From Deltaproteobacteria bacterium (GTDB taxonomy: Bacteria > Desulfobacterota > GWC2-55-46 > JADFVP01), in contig JAJCZH010000002.1 of the NCBI GenBank assembly GCA_029262515.1, positions 81,023 to 145,022 on the forward strand: DNA of 64,000 bases. Direction: 5' to 3'. Position numbers and translations under genes: made by a program. The notes beneath the pieces were generated by a model. That model made no database searches. It was not told the DNA's origin and saw only the letters and a list, made by a program, of their open reading frames with translations. Shown one piece after another: positions 46,626-55,655 of the stretch. The first letter of the stretch is position 1. The number at the start of each line of letters is the position of its first letter.

Positions 46626-47490
46626 CGGTGCTTTCCAGGAACTCTTTGAAAGAGATGGCGGCAGGTGCTGCCTTGACTATAATAGTTCCGTTCTTGGTGC
46701 CGGTTACGACGTAGTCGCTGCCGACCTCTTCGGCAACTCGTCTCATCAGTTCGCCGATACTTCCAGTAGGGTCGAGTGTAAAGGCGTACCTGTTGGCGGT
46801 AAAGGAGGAGTAGTTGATTTTTCGTATCATCGTGATGCGTTCAAGAGAGGTCATAAGCGAACGGTACGCTGCATAGTTTGGCAGATCGAGCACCACCAGG
46901 GAGATAGTCTCGTACTCATTGTCGGTAAAGACTATTTTTCCAAGGGCCTTTCTCAGGCTTGTGGTATCTATGGCGGCCTCTATCCATATGTGGTACGTCA
47001 CCACCTCTACCGGCATTACTACATTTCCTTCCGGCGTATCGTTTTCCACTATACCCGTTTCATTTATACCAGCCTCATCGGTCGCTGTATCTGCCAATGG
47101 GGCCTCAATCGTTTCGATGGTCTGTTCCTCGGAGAGTACTTTGAAGTTTTTTATAAAATCTACTGCATTAGAGTAGATTTCGGTCTCGACGCTGGTGGGG
47201 TCCACATCGACCCTCTCACGCTCTATGACGCTTTCGAGTACATCGGCAACGGCATTTTTGAGCGCCTGCTGCGTGGCGGCCTTTTTTATGTTCAGGGTTT
47301 CGTCGCTCAACTGCGCAGCGCCTGAAGCGGTAACTATTATTATATTCTCGGCCCCTGCCTGTTTGGCTACGGTAAACAGAAGGGCGCATAGCAGAGCAGC
47401 GGCAATACAGGTAAAAACAGCACTACCAGTTTTGCTCTTGAGGCAGGGTGTAACCCAAAAGGCCGTAAGGCGGTAAAATGTATTTAGCAC
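46615..47490 (-). CDS. FlgT/LPP20-like exported protein
   Basis: 291 residues with an N-terminal hydrophobic segment (about 22-45) and a mature N-terminus reading IIIVTASGAAQLSDETLNIKK then ATQQALKNAVADVL, the pattern of FlgT N-terminal/LPP20-type domains. A Glu/Thr-rich stretch (about 130-160) is followed by a second beta domain. No flagellar gene is in the window, so a flagellar role is not implied. It overlaps miaA at one end and the lipoprotein gene at the other. Confidence 0.65.
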   Translation of the reverse strand: MLNTFYRLTAFWVTPCLKSKTGSAVFTCIAAALLCALLFTVAKQAGAENIIIVTASGAAQLSDETLNIKKAATQQALKNAVADVLESVIERERVDVDPTSVETEIYSNAVDFIKNFKVLSEEQTIETIEAPLADTATDEAGINETGIVENDTPEGNVVMPVEVVTYHIWIEAAIDTTSLRKALGKIVFTDNEYETISLVVLDLPNYAAYRSLMTSLERITMIRKINYSSFTANRYAFTLDPTGSIGELMRRVAEEVGSDYVVTGTKNGTIIVKAAPAAISFKEFLESTDAN

Positions 47491-48395
47491 AGATGTTCCT
47501 CTATCTTTTTCATTATGCCGCTACGGTTCTCGGGTGAGAACCATTCTATATCAATTTCTTTCTTGAACCAGGTTAGCTGCTTCTTTGCATAGCGGCGGGT
47601 ATTTCTTTTTAACAGCCTTACAGCCTCTTCTTTTGGGTACTCTCCGTTAATGTACCCGATTATCTCTTTATAACCCAATGCGCCCATTGGCTTCAAGTCC
47701 TGAGAGTAGCCGTCTTTAAGAAGACCATCTACTTCGGCTATCAGTCCAGCCTCGACCATCGAGTCAACGCGTTCTTCTATGGCGCGGTACAGAGATTCAC
47801 GTTCTATATCGAGCCCGATCTTTAGAGCCTCATACCGTCTCTCTTTAAAGGCGTGCTCCGAATGAAAGTCCGAAATCGGGCGTTTTGTCAGAGCCTCTAC
47901 CTCGAGGGCGCGAATTAAACGTCTCTGGTTATTCGGATGGATACCCGAGGCTGCTTTGGGGTCTACCTCTTTGAGTCTGTCATGGAGGTAACTTGGGCCG
48001 TTTAGCTTCGCTTTGTCGAGCAGCTCCTCTCTCAAGGCCCAGTCTGCCTCCGGTCCGGCAAAGATACCTTCAGTCAGTGCTCGTATATATAAACCGGTAC
48101 CTCCTGCTACAATGGCCTGTTTACCGCGTGAAGAGATATCTGCAATTGCAGCGTCGGCGTCTTGTGCAAAGCGGGCCGCTGTGTACTCCTCAGCAGGATC
48201 AATAATATCGATCAGGTGGTGTCTTACCCTCTTCTGTTCCTCGACCTCAGGTTTTGCCGTGCCAATGTCCAAGTACCGGTAAACCTGTAGTGAGTCGGCG
48301 TTGACTATTTCCGCATTGAAGGCCAGAGCCGCTTCAAGAGCTAAAGAGCTTTTCCCCGATGCCGTGGCTCCTACGATTACAACAATTTTTTTCAT
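47484..48395 (-). CDS. miaA: tRNA dimethylallyltransferase
   Basis: Adds the isopentenyl group to A37 of tRNAs reading U-starting codons. 303 residues with P-loop VGATASGKSSLALEAA, the NADSLQVYRYLDIGTAKP substrate loop, HHLIDI, VAGGTGLYIRALTEG and the C-terminal RNTRRYAKKQLTWF. It overlaps the next gene by seven bases and follows mutL across a 241-base gap, which shows nothing recognisable. Confidence 0.96.
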   Translation of the reverse strand: MKKIVVIVGATASGKSSLALEAALAFNAEIVNADSLQVYRYLDIGTAKPEVEEQKRVRHHLIDIIDPAEEYTAARFAQDADAAIADISSRGKQAIVAGGTGLYIRALTEGIFAGPEADWALREELLDKAKLNGPSYLHDRLKEVDPKAASGIHPNNQRRLIRALEVEALTKRPISDFHSEHAFKERRYEALKIGLDIERESLYRAIEERVDSMVEAGLIAEVDGLLKDGYSQDLKPMGALGYKEIIGYINGEYPKEEAVRLLKRNTRRYAKKQLTWFKKEIDIEWFSPENRSGIMKKIEEHLC

Positions 48396-48636
48396 TCGCC
48401 TTACATAATAGCAAGTAGTAAGAAGAGTTAACGTAAGTTTATAAGTACGATAAAAATCTCTGTTCGGTTGGGTAGTATATCATCAGTCGGGTCTATTTAA
48501 AAGGGGCCTAATAGTATTAGGCCTGCTTAAAAGGACGGCTCTATTTAAGAGGTGCGACCGTTTGCCACTCTACCGGTTTTGATATTAAGATGTTTATTTC
48601 CGGCGGGCGGTAAAATCGTTACCCGCAATCGCGAAC

Positions 48637-50490
48637 CTACCTCTTGAAGACATGTTCTATATCCGATCGCGGATACCGTTTTATTACGGGTCTGCCGTGG
48701 GGGCAGTGTCCCGCAAAATCGATAGTAGCCAATCTTTTAATAAGTGCTAAAGATTCTTCATTTGTAAGGCGTTGCGCCCCGCGGATTACGCTGTGGCAGG
48801 AAATACGCATCAAGACCTCTTCGATTTTTTTCTCAAGAAGCGAGCTGCCTCTTAGAGCTCCCAGCTCTTCCGCTATATCACTTATAAGCGGCGCTGAGCG
48901 TTTGGTGCTCAAGATGGTCGGTACCGCCTTGATTAAAAATGTATCGCCTCCGAGCCGGGCAGAAGGGCCGAACTCTATTACCTCGAAGCCGAAACCGTCC
49001 AGGTACTCGAGCGAGGCTATAAGGGCATCGCGCTCTTCAGGCGTGGTCTCTACCTTTTCAGGTATCAGCAGCAACTGGCGGGCTATACCGGTATCTTTTC
49101 CGTACTCCTTTTTTAGTTGCTCAAACGCGTACCGCTCGGCGGCCCCGTGTTGGTCAATTATATAGAAGCCTGGCGCCATGTTATCGCTGCCAGGGCTCTC
49201 TGCCACGATAAACTCTCCCCAGAGCTGCCCGACCGGGCGCAGCAGCAGAAGTTCCGGGCTCTTTATAGTATCCTTTATCTCTGAAACATCTTCGTGTTTC
49301 CGGGTCTCACCTGTATCGTTCCCAGGTGTTGTTTCGTAAAAATCGAAGCTCTGGATTCTGTTCGCCATTTTTTGATTGTTGGCCTGATTACCCTCGGGGG
49401 CAGATATGTAATCGTCTGGACCCTCCATTGCAACGGGTGCCGTCTCCTTCTTTTGTGAGTGGGCGACAGGTGAGGAGTGCGTAAAAGAGGTGCCTATGCC
49501 CCCAGAAGGTAGTCTGTTTGTGGCGAGCGCCTCTTTGATAGAGACGCGAATGAGGTCGTATACCGATCTCGGGTTCTGGAACCGAACCTCGCTCTTTGCC
49601 GGGTGGATATTTACGTCAACGTCTCCGTACGGTATCTTTATGTTGAGAAGAACGAACGGAAAGCGGGGTCTGTCTATTATGGTTCCGTATGCGCTTGTGA
49701 TTGCGTGGGTGAGGCTTCGGTCGTTTATCGGGCGGCCATTGACGTAAAGGTAGATAGACTTTGATGTAGGGTAGTTCAGTTCGTGGCTGCCTGCAAAACC
49801 TGTGAGATAGGCATTGGAGATTTCAATCAGTTTAGGTTCTATATCCGTGCCGAAGAGAGCGCCGAGACGCGCCCGCCCGCTGGTGTGACCAGTCTCGATA
49901 ACCTTTTTCGAGCCGTGCGTTAGCGTAAAGCGTATATTCGAGTGGATCAGGGCCGCGCGCTTTACTACGTCTTGAACGCGTCCGAACTCGCTTCCGGTAG
50001 AGCGCAGAAACTTAAGACGCGCCGGGGTATTGAAGAAGAGGTCCCTGACCTCTACGGACGTGCCTTCCGTGCAGCCGACAGGCGAGAGTCTCGGCGCTGT
50101 CGGCCCTTCTATATCTACAGAGGTGCCGGTTATAGCTCCGTGCTCTTTGGTCTTGAGCCTCATGCGCGAGACCGTGCTGATGCTTGCCAGCGCCTCTCCT
50201 CTGAAGCCGAGTGTTTTGATAGCGCCGAGGTCTTCTTCTGTCAGCACCTTCGACGTTGAGTGGCGTAAGAAGGCAATCTCGGCATCTTCGGCGTTCATTC
50301 CGTCTCCGTCGTCATCAACGCGAATCAGTCGGCTGCCACCCTCAACAAGCGTCACCTCTATGTTGGATGCATTGGCATCTATAGAGTTTTCGATTAACTC
50401 TTTTACGACCGATGCCGGCCGTTCGACAACTTCGCCTGCTGCGATCTTGCTTGCAAGTTCGGCGTCGAGTATCTCTATACGTTTGCTCAT
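48637..50490 (-). CDS. mutL: DNA mismatch repair protein MutL
   Basis: Coordinates mismatch repair. 617 residues: GHKL ATPase with AGEVVERPASVVKELIENSI, DDGDGMNAEDAE and TLGFRGEALASI; a linker rich in Ser/Pro/Asn (about 335-400); and a C-terminal dimerisation/nuclease domain. The nuclease motif appears as DQHGAAERYAFE (DQHAx2Ex4E with one Gly change), with CPHGRP near the end, so it is probably a nicking MutL as in bacteria without MutH. The glycosylase gene upstream overlaps it by four bases. Confidence 0.96.
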   Translation of the reverse strand: MSKRIEILDAELASKIAAGEVVERPASVVKELIENSIDANASNIEVTLVEGGSRLIRVDDDGDGMNAEDAEIAFLRHSTSKVLTEEDLGAIKTLGFRGEALASISTVSRMRLKTKEHGAITGTSVDIEGPTAPRLSPVGCTEGTSVEVRDLFFNTPARLKFLRSTGSEFGRVQDVVKRAALIHSNIRFTLTHGSKKVIETGHTSGRARLGALFGTDIEPKLIEISNAYLTGFAGSHELNYPTSKSIYLYVNGRPINDRSLTHAITSAYGTIIDRPRFPFVLLNIKIPYGDVDVNIHPAKSEVRFQNPRSVYDLIRVSIKEALATNRLPSGGIGTSFTHSSPVAHSQKKETAPVAMEGPDDYISAPEGNQANNQKMANRIQSFDFYETTPGNDTGETRKHEDVSEIKDTIKSPELLLLRPVGQLWGEFIVAESPGSDNMAPGFYIIDQHGAAERYAFEQLKKEYGKDTGIARQLLLIPEKVETTPEERDALIASLEYLDGFGFEVIEFGPSARLGGDTFLIKAVPTILSTKRSAPLISDIAEELGALRGSSLLEKKIEEVLMRISCHSVIRGAQRLTNEESLALIKRLATIDFAGHCPHGRPVIKRYPRSDIEHVFKR

Positions 50491-51194
50491 CTGCTACTAC
50501 CTCTGTCTCGGAGAGTATCCGTTTGGGTACTCTCCAGAAAAAGATTCAGCGGGCACTCGTTACATATCGGTTTGCGTGGTCTGCAGTACTCTTTGCCAGT
50601 CATAACGATAAGGGCGTGGTACTCGTTAAAGAGCGCTGCGTTCTGCTCCAGGGTATCGGTAAAGAGTTCTTTGACTTCGTCGTATGTGGCCCCTTCATCA
50701 ATAATTCCGTGGCGTGATAGAACTCTTTTGGTGTATGCATCTACTACGAATTCGGCTCTACCTCCGGCATAAAGCAATATCGAGTCGGCGGTCTCGGGCC
50801 CGATGCCGTTTATAGATAGGAGTTCTCTTCGTAACTCAGTAGTCTCTTTTGTATTGAAGAGACTGCGCAAACTGCCGTTGTGTACGGTGTACAGGTATTG
50901 CAAAAAAATTTTGAGCCGTCTCGCTTTGATATTGAAGTAACCCGAAGGACGGATCAGTTCCGCGAGCTCTTCGGTACCTAGCGTGTACATCTGTTCAGGT
51001 ATCAGCGCTCTTCGTTTTTTTAATGCTGCAATCGCGCGTTCTACGTTACCCCAATTGGTGTTCTGCGTTAGAATAGCGCCAACTATAACCTCAAATCGGG
51101 TTCTGCCAGGCCACCATTTCTGTGGGCCGAACCTCTTATAGAGGGCGTCGTAGTACTCCATCAACTCTGTGCGCCTGAGGCCTGTGTCGTCCAT
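50487..51194 (-). CDS. HhH-GPD DNA glycosylase, COG2231/MagIII-like
   Basis: Base-excision repair glycosylase of 235 residues. The helix-hairpin-helix and catalytic segment read INGIGPETADSILLYAGGRA then FVVDAYTKRVL. The Asp of EndoIII is kept, but the lyase Lys is replaced by Glu, so it should be monofunctional, as in the MagIII 3-methyladenine group. The C-terminal cluster region has only three of four Fe-S cysteines (CRPRKPICNEC). Stop and start overlap with mutL (ATGA). Confidence 0.85.
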   Translation of the reverse strand: MDDTGLRRTELMEYYDALYKRFGPQKWWPGRTRFEVIVGAILTQNTNWGNVERAIAALKKRRALIPEQMYTLGTEELAELIRPSGYFNIKARRLKIFLQYLYTVHNGSLRSLFNTKETTELRRELLSINGIGPETADSILLYAGGRAEFVVDAYTKRVLSRHGIIDEGATYDEVKELFTDTLEQNAALFNEYHALIVMTGKEYCRPRKPICNECPLNLFLESTQTDTLRDRGSSR

Positions 51195-51228
51195 GTATCA
51201 CTCTTGAGACCGGTTCCAGGCCGGCTGC

Positions 51229-52347
51229 TTACGTAGATTTTATCCCGACCCCTTTTCTCTTTTTACTATTATCCAATGGGGGCATGGCCAGCTCCTGGAG
51301 CCGGTCGATCTCCCTTTCGGTCAGAAAACGGAACTCGCCGGATTTCAGCCGTGTAAGTTTTATTCCGGCAAATACAGTTCTCTTCAATTTGCTTACCGGG
51401 TGGCCGACGCTTGCACACATTCTCTTGATCAGCCGGTTTCTGCCCTCGCTTACCGTAATCTCTATCCAGGCGTTCTCTTTTGTCTCTTTTACGAAACGGA
51501 CTTTAGACGGCCTTGTTCTTCCGTCTTCGAGGTAGACTCCACGTCTCAGTTTTTTAAGAACAGCTTCGCTCGGAATATTTCTGACCTTTACGAGATAGGT
51601 CTTGTCAACTTCGTGCTTAGGGTGCGTTAGCCTGTACGAGAGATCTCCGTCATCGGTTAACAGGAGCACGCCTTCGGCATCGAAGTCGAGGCGTCCTACC
51701 GGGTAGACGCGCCTCTTGAACTTCTTCTTGATCAGATCTGTTACGACCGGTCTGCGTTGCGGGTCTGTAAGTGCGCTTATATAACCTTTCGGTTTGTAAA
51801 GAAGTATGTAGGTCGGGTCGGGTTTGCTCGAAGAGATTTTTTTACGGTCTACTTCGAGGCGCTCGGTCCTTACGTCGATCTTCGTGCCGAGCTTGGTGAC
51901 GACCTTATCGTCGATGCGTACCCGTCCTTCGGTTATCATCTCTTCGGCTTTACGCCTAGAAGTGATACCCAGGCGCGCCATCGCTTTCTGGAGCCGTTCG
52001 GGCCCGAGGGATGCGGAATTCTCAGGCTGGCTCTTCTTCTTTAGACTCTGCGTCTTCGGGCTCTGTTTCGTCGAGTTCACCTTCTGAGCCGCCGTCTTCC
52101 GGGTCGTGCTTCGCGTTGACGTCTTGGGTGTACTCTTCGCTTCGCTCTTCTTCTTTACCGGTGTCGCACTCTTTGGCGCCGCGCTCTTCTTCTGACTCTC
52201 CGATGTCCGCGTCCGTGTAGAGCTTCGCGTCGGCGCCGTCGAGCTCTTCGCCCGTCTCTTTGCCGGCTGAGCCGATTTCGCCGCCTTCGTAACCGGCGCT
52301 TTCTGCGTGCTCTTCGAACTCTTCACGCTCCTCTTCTTCTGTGTCAT
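51229..52347 (-). CDS. rluB: RluB-type pseudouridine synthase with basic N-terminal extension
   Basis: Large-subunit rRNA pseudouridine synthase. The S4 RNA-binding domain starts at about residue 118 (PERLQKAMARLGITSRRKAEEMI), followed by the catalytic RsuA-type domain with YPVGRLDFDAEGVLLLTDDGDL, whose Asp is the nucleophile, and ISEGRNRLIKRM-like VSEGRNRLIKRM. The first ~115 residues are Lys/Ser/Thr/Ala/Pro-rich. This extension overlaps the 3' end of scpB by 326 bases in another frame. The start at 52347 has GAGGAGGAGT before it; the only internal ATG (MARLGITS) would cut the S4 domain and has a poor site, so I keep the long form. Confidence 0.85.
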   Translation of the reverse strand: MTQKKRSVKSSKSTQKAPVTKAAKSAQPAKRRAKSSTAPTRSSTRTRTSESQKKSAAPKSATPVKKKSEAKSTPKTSTRSTTRKTAAQKVNSTKQSPKTQSLKKKSQPENSASLGPERLQKAMARLGITSRRKAEEMITEGRVRIDDKVVTKLGTKIDVRTERLEVDRKKISSSKPDPTYILLYKPKGYISALTDPQRRPVVTDLIKKKFKRRVYPVGRLDFDAEGVLLLTDDGDLSYRLTHPKHEVDKTYLVKVRNIPSEAVLKKLRRGVYLEDGRTRPSKVRFVKETKENAWIEITVSEGRNRLIKRMCASVGHPVSKLKRTVFAGIKLTRLKSGEFRFLTEREIDRLQELAMPPLDNSKKRKGVGIKST

Positions 52348-52876
52348 ACTCCTCCTCTAACGACTTAAATTCCTTGAGTGACGGCAGGCAGGAGAGGCTC
52401 TTTAAGTCGAAAGTCTCCAGAAACTCCTTTGTTGTTCCGTAGACAACGGGCCTGCCCGGGGTCTCTTGTCTACCGGTGATCTTGATCAGTCTTTTGTCGA
52501 GTAATTTTGCCAGCACCCCTCCGGCATCGACTCCGCGTATCGCTTCAAGCTCGGAACGCGTAATCGGCTGGCGGTAGGCAATGATAGACAGAGACTCCAT
52601 GGCCGCTTTGCTTATTCGCGGCGGGCCTATCTTGAATAACCGTTTGAGCCACGCGGCGTGTTCGCTCTGTGTACGGAAGCGGTATCCCCCTGCGACCTCT
52701 TCGAGGAAAAAACCGCCGTTGCGCTCAGCGTACTCTGTGCTCAGAACCTCTATCGCCTCTCGGACCTCTTTTCTATCTACTCCTTCAAGTATACCGCAGA
52801 TACTGTTTATGGTGATAGCCGACTCGGAAGCGAAGATCAGGGCTTCTATCACGCTCTTTAAGTTCTCCATGTCCAT
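52022..52876 (-). CDS. scpB: Segregation and condensation protein B with acidic tail
   Basis: Partner of ScpA and SMC in chromosome compaction. 284 residues: two winged-helix domains in the first 170 (VIEALIFASESAITINSICG, MESLSIIAYRQPITRSELEA, GRQETPGRPVVYGTTKEFLE), of normal ScpB length, then about 110 residues dominated by Glu, Asp, Gly and Ser. That tail is read from the same bases as the basic extension of RluB. It follows scpA after a 55-base gap. Confidence 0.93.
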   Translation of the reverse strand: MDMENLKSVIEALIFASESAITINSICGILEGVDRKEVREAIEVLSTEYAERNGGFFLEEVAGGYRFRTQSEHAAWLKRLFKIGPPRISKAAMESLSIIAYRQPITRSELEAIRGVDAGGVLAKLLDKRLIKITGRQETPGRPVVYGTTKEFLETFDLKSLSCLPSLKEFKSLEEEYDTEEEEREEFEEHAESAGYEGGEIGSAGKETGEELDGADAKLYTDADIGESEEERGAKECDTGKEEERSEEYTQDVNAKHDPEDGGSEGELDETEPEDAESKEEEPA

Positions 52877-52931
52877 CTAGACTCACCTCCGGCAAAAAAC
52901 GGTGTTAAGGCAGTTTGGCCTTTTACGGGCT

Positions 52932-53693
52932 CTACTCTTGTAAATTGTCGATAAGTTCCTGCTTCTCATGCGTCTTGGTGACCGGGCCCGTATAGACCCG
53001 TATGACCTTGTCATCGGTCTGGTGGAGCTTAATCAGAAGCATCTTTGCCAGTTCAAGTACGGCCAGAAAAGTTACTATCACCTCGCCTCTCGACGCGCTG
53101 GTCTCAAAGAGCGAAGTGAAGGTCACGGAGTGATGCATGCCTAATGTATCGAGAATATGGTTTATCTTGTCCGCTACTTTGAAGCGCTCGGCGGTGAGTT
53201 CCAGAACGGTCTCCGAGTTCGATCTTGCCAGCACGCCTCTTAGTGCGTCCATTAGGTCGAAGACCGTTACGTTAATGAGCCCGGTCTCCTCGATTCCTTC
53301 GAGCTCTATCTCCTGTCCTCTCACGAAAAGATCTCTGCCGAGCCGATCTCTCTCGCCGAGCTCTTCGGCTGCCTCTTTGTACATCTTGTATTCGAGCAGC
53401 CTCCTTATAAGCTCTTCTCTCGGGTCCGGCCCCTCCTCTTCGTCCTCTTCGACAGAGTCAATAGGCAGCAGCATTTTGCTCTTTATGTGGGTAAGCGTGG
53501 CCGCCATTACGAGAAAGTCCCCGGCGCGGTCGAGGTTCATTTCTTTTAGCATCTCGATATATTCGAGATACTGCTCGGTAATTGTCGCGATAGGGATATC
53601 GTAGATATCGACCTCGCTCTTCTTTATGAGGTGAAGAAGAAGATCGAGCGGCCCTTCGAAGAATTCGAGTTTAATATTGTAGTCCACAGGCAT
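52932..53693 (-). CDS. scpA: Segregation and condensation protein A
   Basis: Kleisin subunit bridging SMC heads. 253 residues beginning with the family signature LEFFEGPLDLLLHLIKKSEVDIYDIPI, which binds the SMC neck, a Glu-rich linker (VEEDEEEGPDPREELIRRLL), and the C-terminal winged helix (VIVTFLAVLELAKMLLIKLHQ). Gene order trpS-scpA-scpB-rluB is common. Confidence 0.96.
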   Translation of the reverse strand: MPVDYNIKLEFFEGPLDLLLHLIKKSEVDIYDIPIATITEQYLEYIEMLKEMNLDRAGDFLVMAATLTHIKSKMLLPIDSVEEDEEEGPDPREELIRRLLEYKMYKEAAEELGERDRLGRDLFVRGQEIELEGIEETGLINVTVFDLMDALRGVLARSNSETVLELTAERFKVADKINHILDTLGMHHSVTFTSLFETSASRGEVIVTFLAVLELAKMLLIKLHQTDDKVIRVYTGPVTKTHEKQELIDNLQE

Positions 53694-53748
53694 CTCAAGT
53701 CCGGATACGACATTAGCCGGCCTCCGGGCCTTTCTTAATTATAAAAGT

Positions 53749-54744
53749 CTAAAAGAAGTTTAGTCCCATAGCGCTTCTGACCTCTACCATAGTTGCCTTA
53801 GCCACGGTGCGCGCTCTTGATGTGCCCTCTTTAAGGGTACTCTCTACGATACCGGGCGTCGCTTCAAGCTCAGCCCTCTTTTGCTGAATCGGAACGAGTT
53901 CTTCCAGGACCTTCGGTATCACCCTCATTTTGCAATCTATGCAGCCGAATGCAGCGGTGGTGCAGCCTTCTCTTATTTCGGCTTTTGTCTCTTCGTCGGC
54001 GTAGAGGGTATGGAAGGTCTCGTAAAAAGGGCATATGTCGGGGTTGCCAGGATCGGTCTTGCGTTGCCTTGCCGTGTCCGTTACCATTGTCTTGAGTTTC
54101 TTTTCGACCGTGGCAGGCGGGTCTGTAAGGTAGACGGAGTTACCGTAACTTTTGCTCATCTTGCGCCCGTCGGTGCCGAGCACCTTCGGCGTTGGCGCCA
54201 GCAGAGTCTGCGGTTCGGGAAAGAGATTGCCGTAAAAGTTGTTGAAGCGTCGCGTAATTTCACGCGAGAGCTCGACATGCGGGGCCTGATCTATGCCGAC
54301 CGGCACACAGTTCGCCTTATAGATAATAATGTCTGCGGTCTGGAGCACCGGGTAGCCCAAAAAGCCGTAGGTGTGGATGTCTCTATCTTTAAGCTCCTCT
54401 TGCTGTTCCTTGTAGGTTGGGTTACGTTCCAGCCACGGTACGGGAGTAATCATAGAGAGGAGTACCTGCAACTCAGCATGTTCCGGAACCGCGGACTGGA
54501 GAAATATATCCGATTTGGCCGGGTCTATGCCTACGGAGAGCCAGTCGAGCACCATCTCTTTAATATTCCCTTTTATGCCGGACGGGTCTGTGTAATCGGT
54601 CGTCAGGGCGTGCCAGTCGGCAACGAAGAAGAAGCAGTCGTACTCTTGTTGCAGTTTAAGCCAGTTTGCCAGCACCCCTTTGAAGTGCCCGAAATGGAGC
54701 CTGCCGGTCGGCCTCATACCGCTTAAAACCCTCTTTTTCGCCAT
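53749..54744 (-). CDS. trpS: Tryptophanyl-tRNA synthetase
   Basis: Charges tRNA-Trp. Class I synthetase, 331 residues, with GRLHFGHFKGVLANW (the HIGH-type motif), PVGIDQAPHVELSREITRRF and KMSKSYGNSVYLTD. Its ATG overlaps the stop of the M50 protease gene by one base (TGATG), indicating translational coupling. Confidence 0.97.
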   Translation of the reverse strand: MAKKRVLSGMRPTGRLHFGHFKGVLANWLKLQQEYDCFFFVADWHALTTDYTDPSGIKGNIKEMVLDWLSVGIDPAKSDIFLQSAVPEHAELQVLLSMITPVPWLERNPTYKEQQEELKDRDIHTYGFLGYPVLQTADIIIYKANCVPVGIDQAPHVELSREITRRFNNFYGNLFPEPQTLLAPTPKVLGTDGRKMSKSYGNSVYLTDPPATVEKKLKTMVTDTARQRKTDPGNPDICPFYETFHTLYADEETKAEIREGCTTAAFGCIDCKMRVIPKVLEELVPIQQKRAELEATPGIVESTLKEGTSRARTVAKATMVEVRSAMGLNFF

Positions 54745-55385
54745 CAGAAACTTCCTCCGATAAGTATTTCAGCGGTGCGAAAGACGACAGGAGAGATAAC
54801 CCTTTGCGTTACGCCGGACATAATAAGCAGTATAAGTATGGCAAAGCCGTACGGTTCTATCTTGGAGAAGGCAAAGGCCTTGTCCGCAGGCAATAGGTGG
54901 CTCAATACCTTGGAACCGTCAAGCGGAGGAACCGGAATCATATTGAAGACCGCTAGAGATATATTTATCAGTATGCTGTACTCTATCATTATATATAGCG
55001 GTTTGTAGACTGACGGCATGCCTGCGAGCAGAGAGGGAGCAAGCAGAAGAAAAGCTTTATGGAAAATCGCAAAGATAATGGCGAGTGCGATGTTGGAGAG
55101 CGGCCCGGCAAGGGCAACCCACATCATTCCTTTGGAAATATTTCTGAAGTAACGGGGGTTTACCGGTACGGGTCGCGCCCACCCGAACATGCCAGAGAGA
55201 AATAGCGCAAGCGTGCCAATAGGGTCGAGGTGTTTTAACGGGTTTAGCGTTATTCGCCCCAACATCTTCGCAGTCGGGTCTCCCATCCGGAAAGCTACAT
55301 AGGCGTGAGCGCACTCGTGTACGGTCAGCGCCAGAAGTATCGGCGGTGCGATAAGAATCATTCTCTGTAAGTACTCTTCAAACAT
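54744..55385 (-). CDS. M50-family site-2-type membrane metalloprotease
   Basis: Six-helix inner-membrane protein of 213 residues. The zinc motif is in LTVHECAHAYVAFRMGD, the second ligand region in NMIPVPPLDGSKVL. It belongs to the small soluble-PDZ-less group often found next to trpS and scpA. Substrate unknown. Confidence 0.93.
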   Translation of the reverse strand: MFEEYLQRMILIAPPILLALTVHECAHAYVAFRMGDPTAKMLGRITLNPLKHLDPIGTLALFLSGMFGWARPVPVNPRYFRNISKGMMWVALAGPLSNIALAIIFAIFHKAFLLLAPSLLAGMPSVYKPLYIMIEYSILINISLAVFNMIPVPPLDGSKVLSHLLPADKAFAFSKIEPYGFAILILLIMSGVTQRVISPVVFRTAEILIGGSF

Positions 55386-55543
55386 AAAAATCCTTTTATT
55401 GAACGGTATTAATTAATCATTCTAACAGATGGCCTGTTAAAACGTCAATGTTAATAGTGGCTCTGAAAGCAGGCTTATGGTGCGCTCATGCTCTGTTGGG
55501 GCGGGTTTACGAAAGGTTTGACTTTGCTAAGGCACAAAAAAGA

Positions 55544-55571
55544 TTGAAATAAATGTATATTCTGATAAATT
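55544..55571 (+). promoter_or_regulatory. Possible promoter for glyS
   Basis: TTGAAA, 16 bases, TAAATT on the plus strand, about 85 bases before glyS. Only a fair match. Confidence 0.4.
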
Positions 55572-55655
55572 ATGGCACAATATGACCGATCTATGTCGAA
55601 TAGATTGTTACTGTCTTTAAAATACCTTTATTAATAGAGAATGGAAGATACTTAT

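Noticed and set aside
53881-54726. 281-codon plus ORF opposite trpS
   Set aside because: Antisense shadow of trpS.
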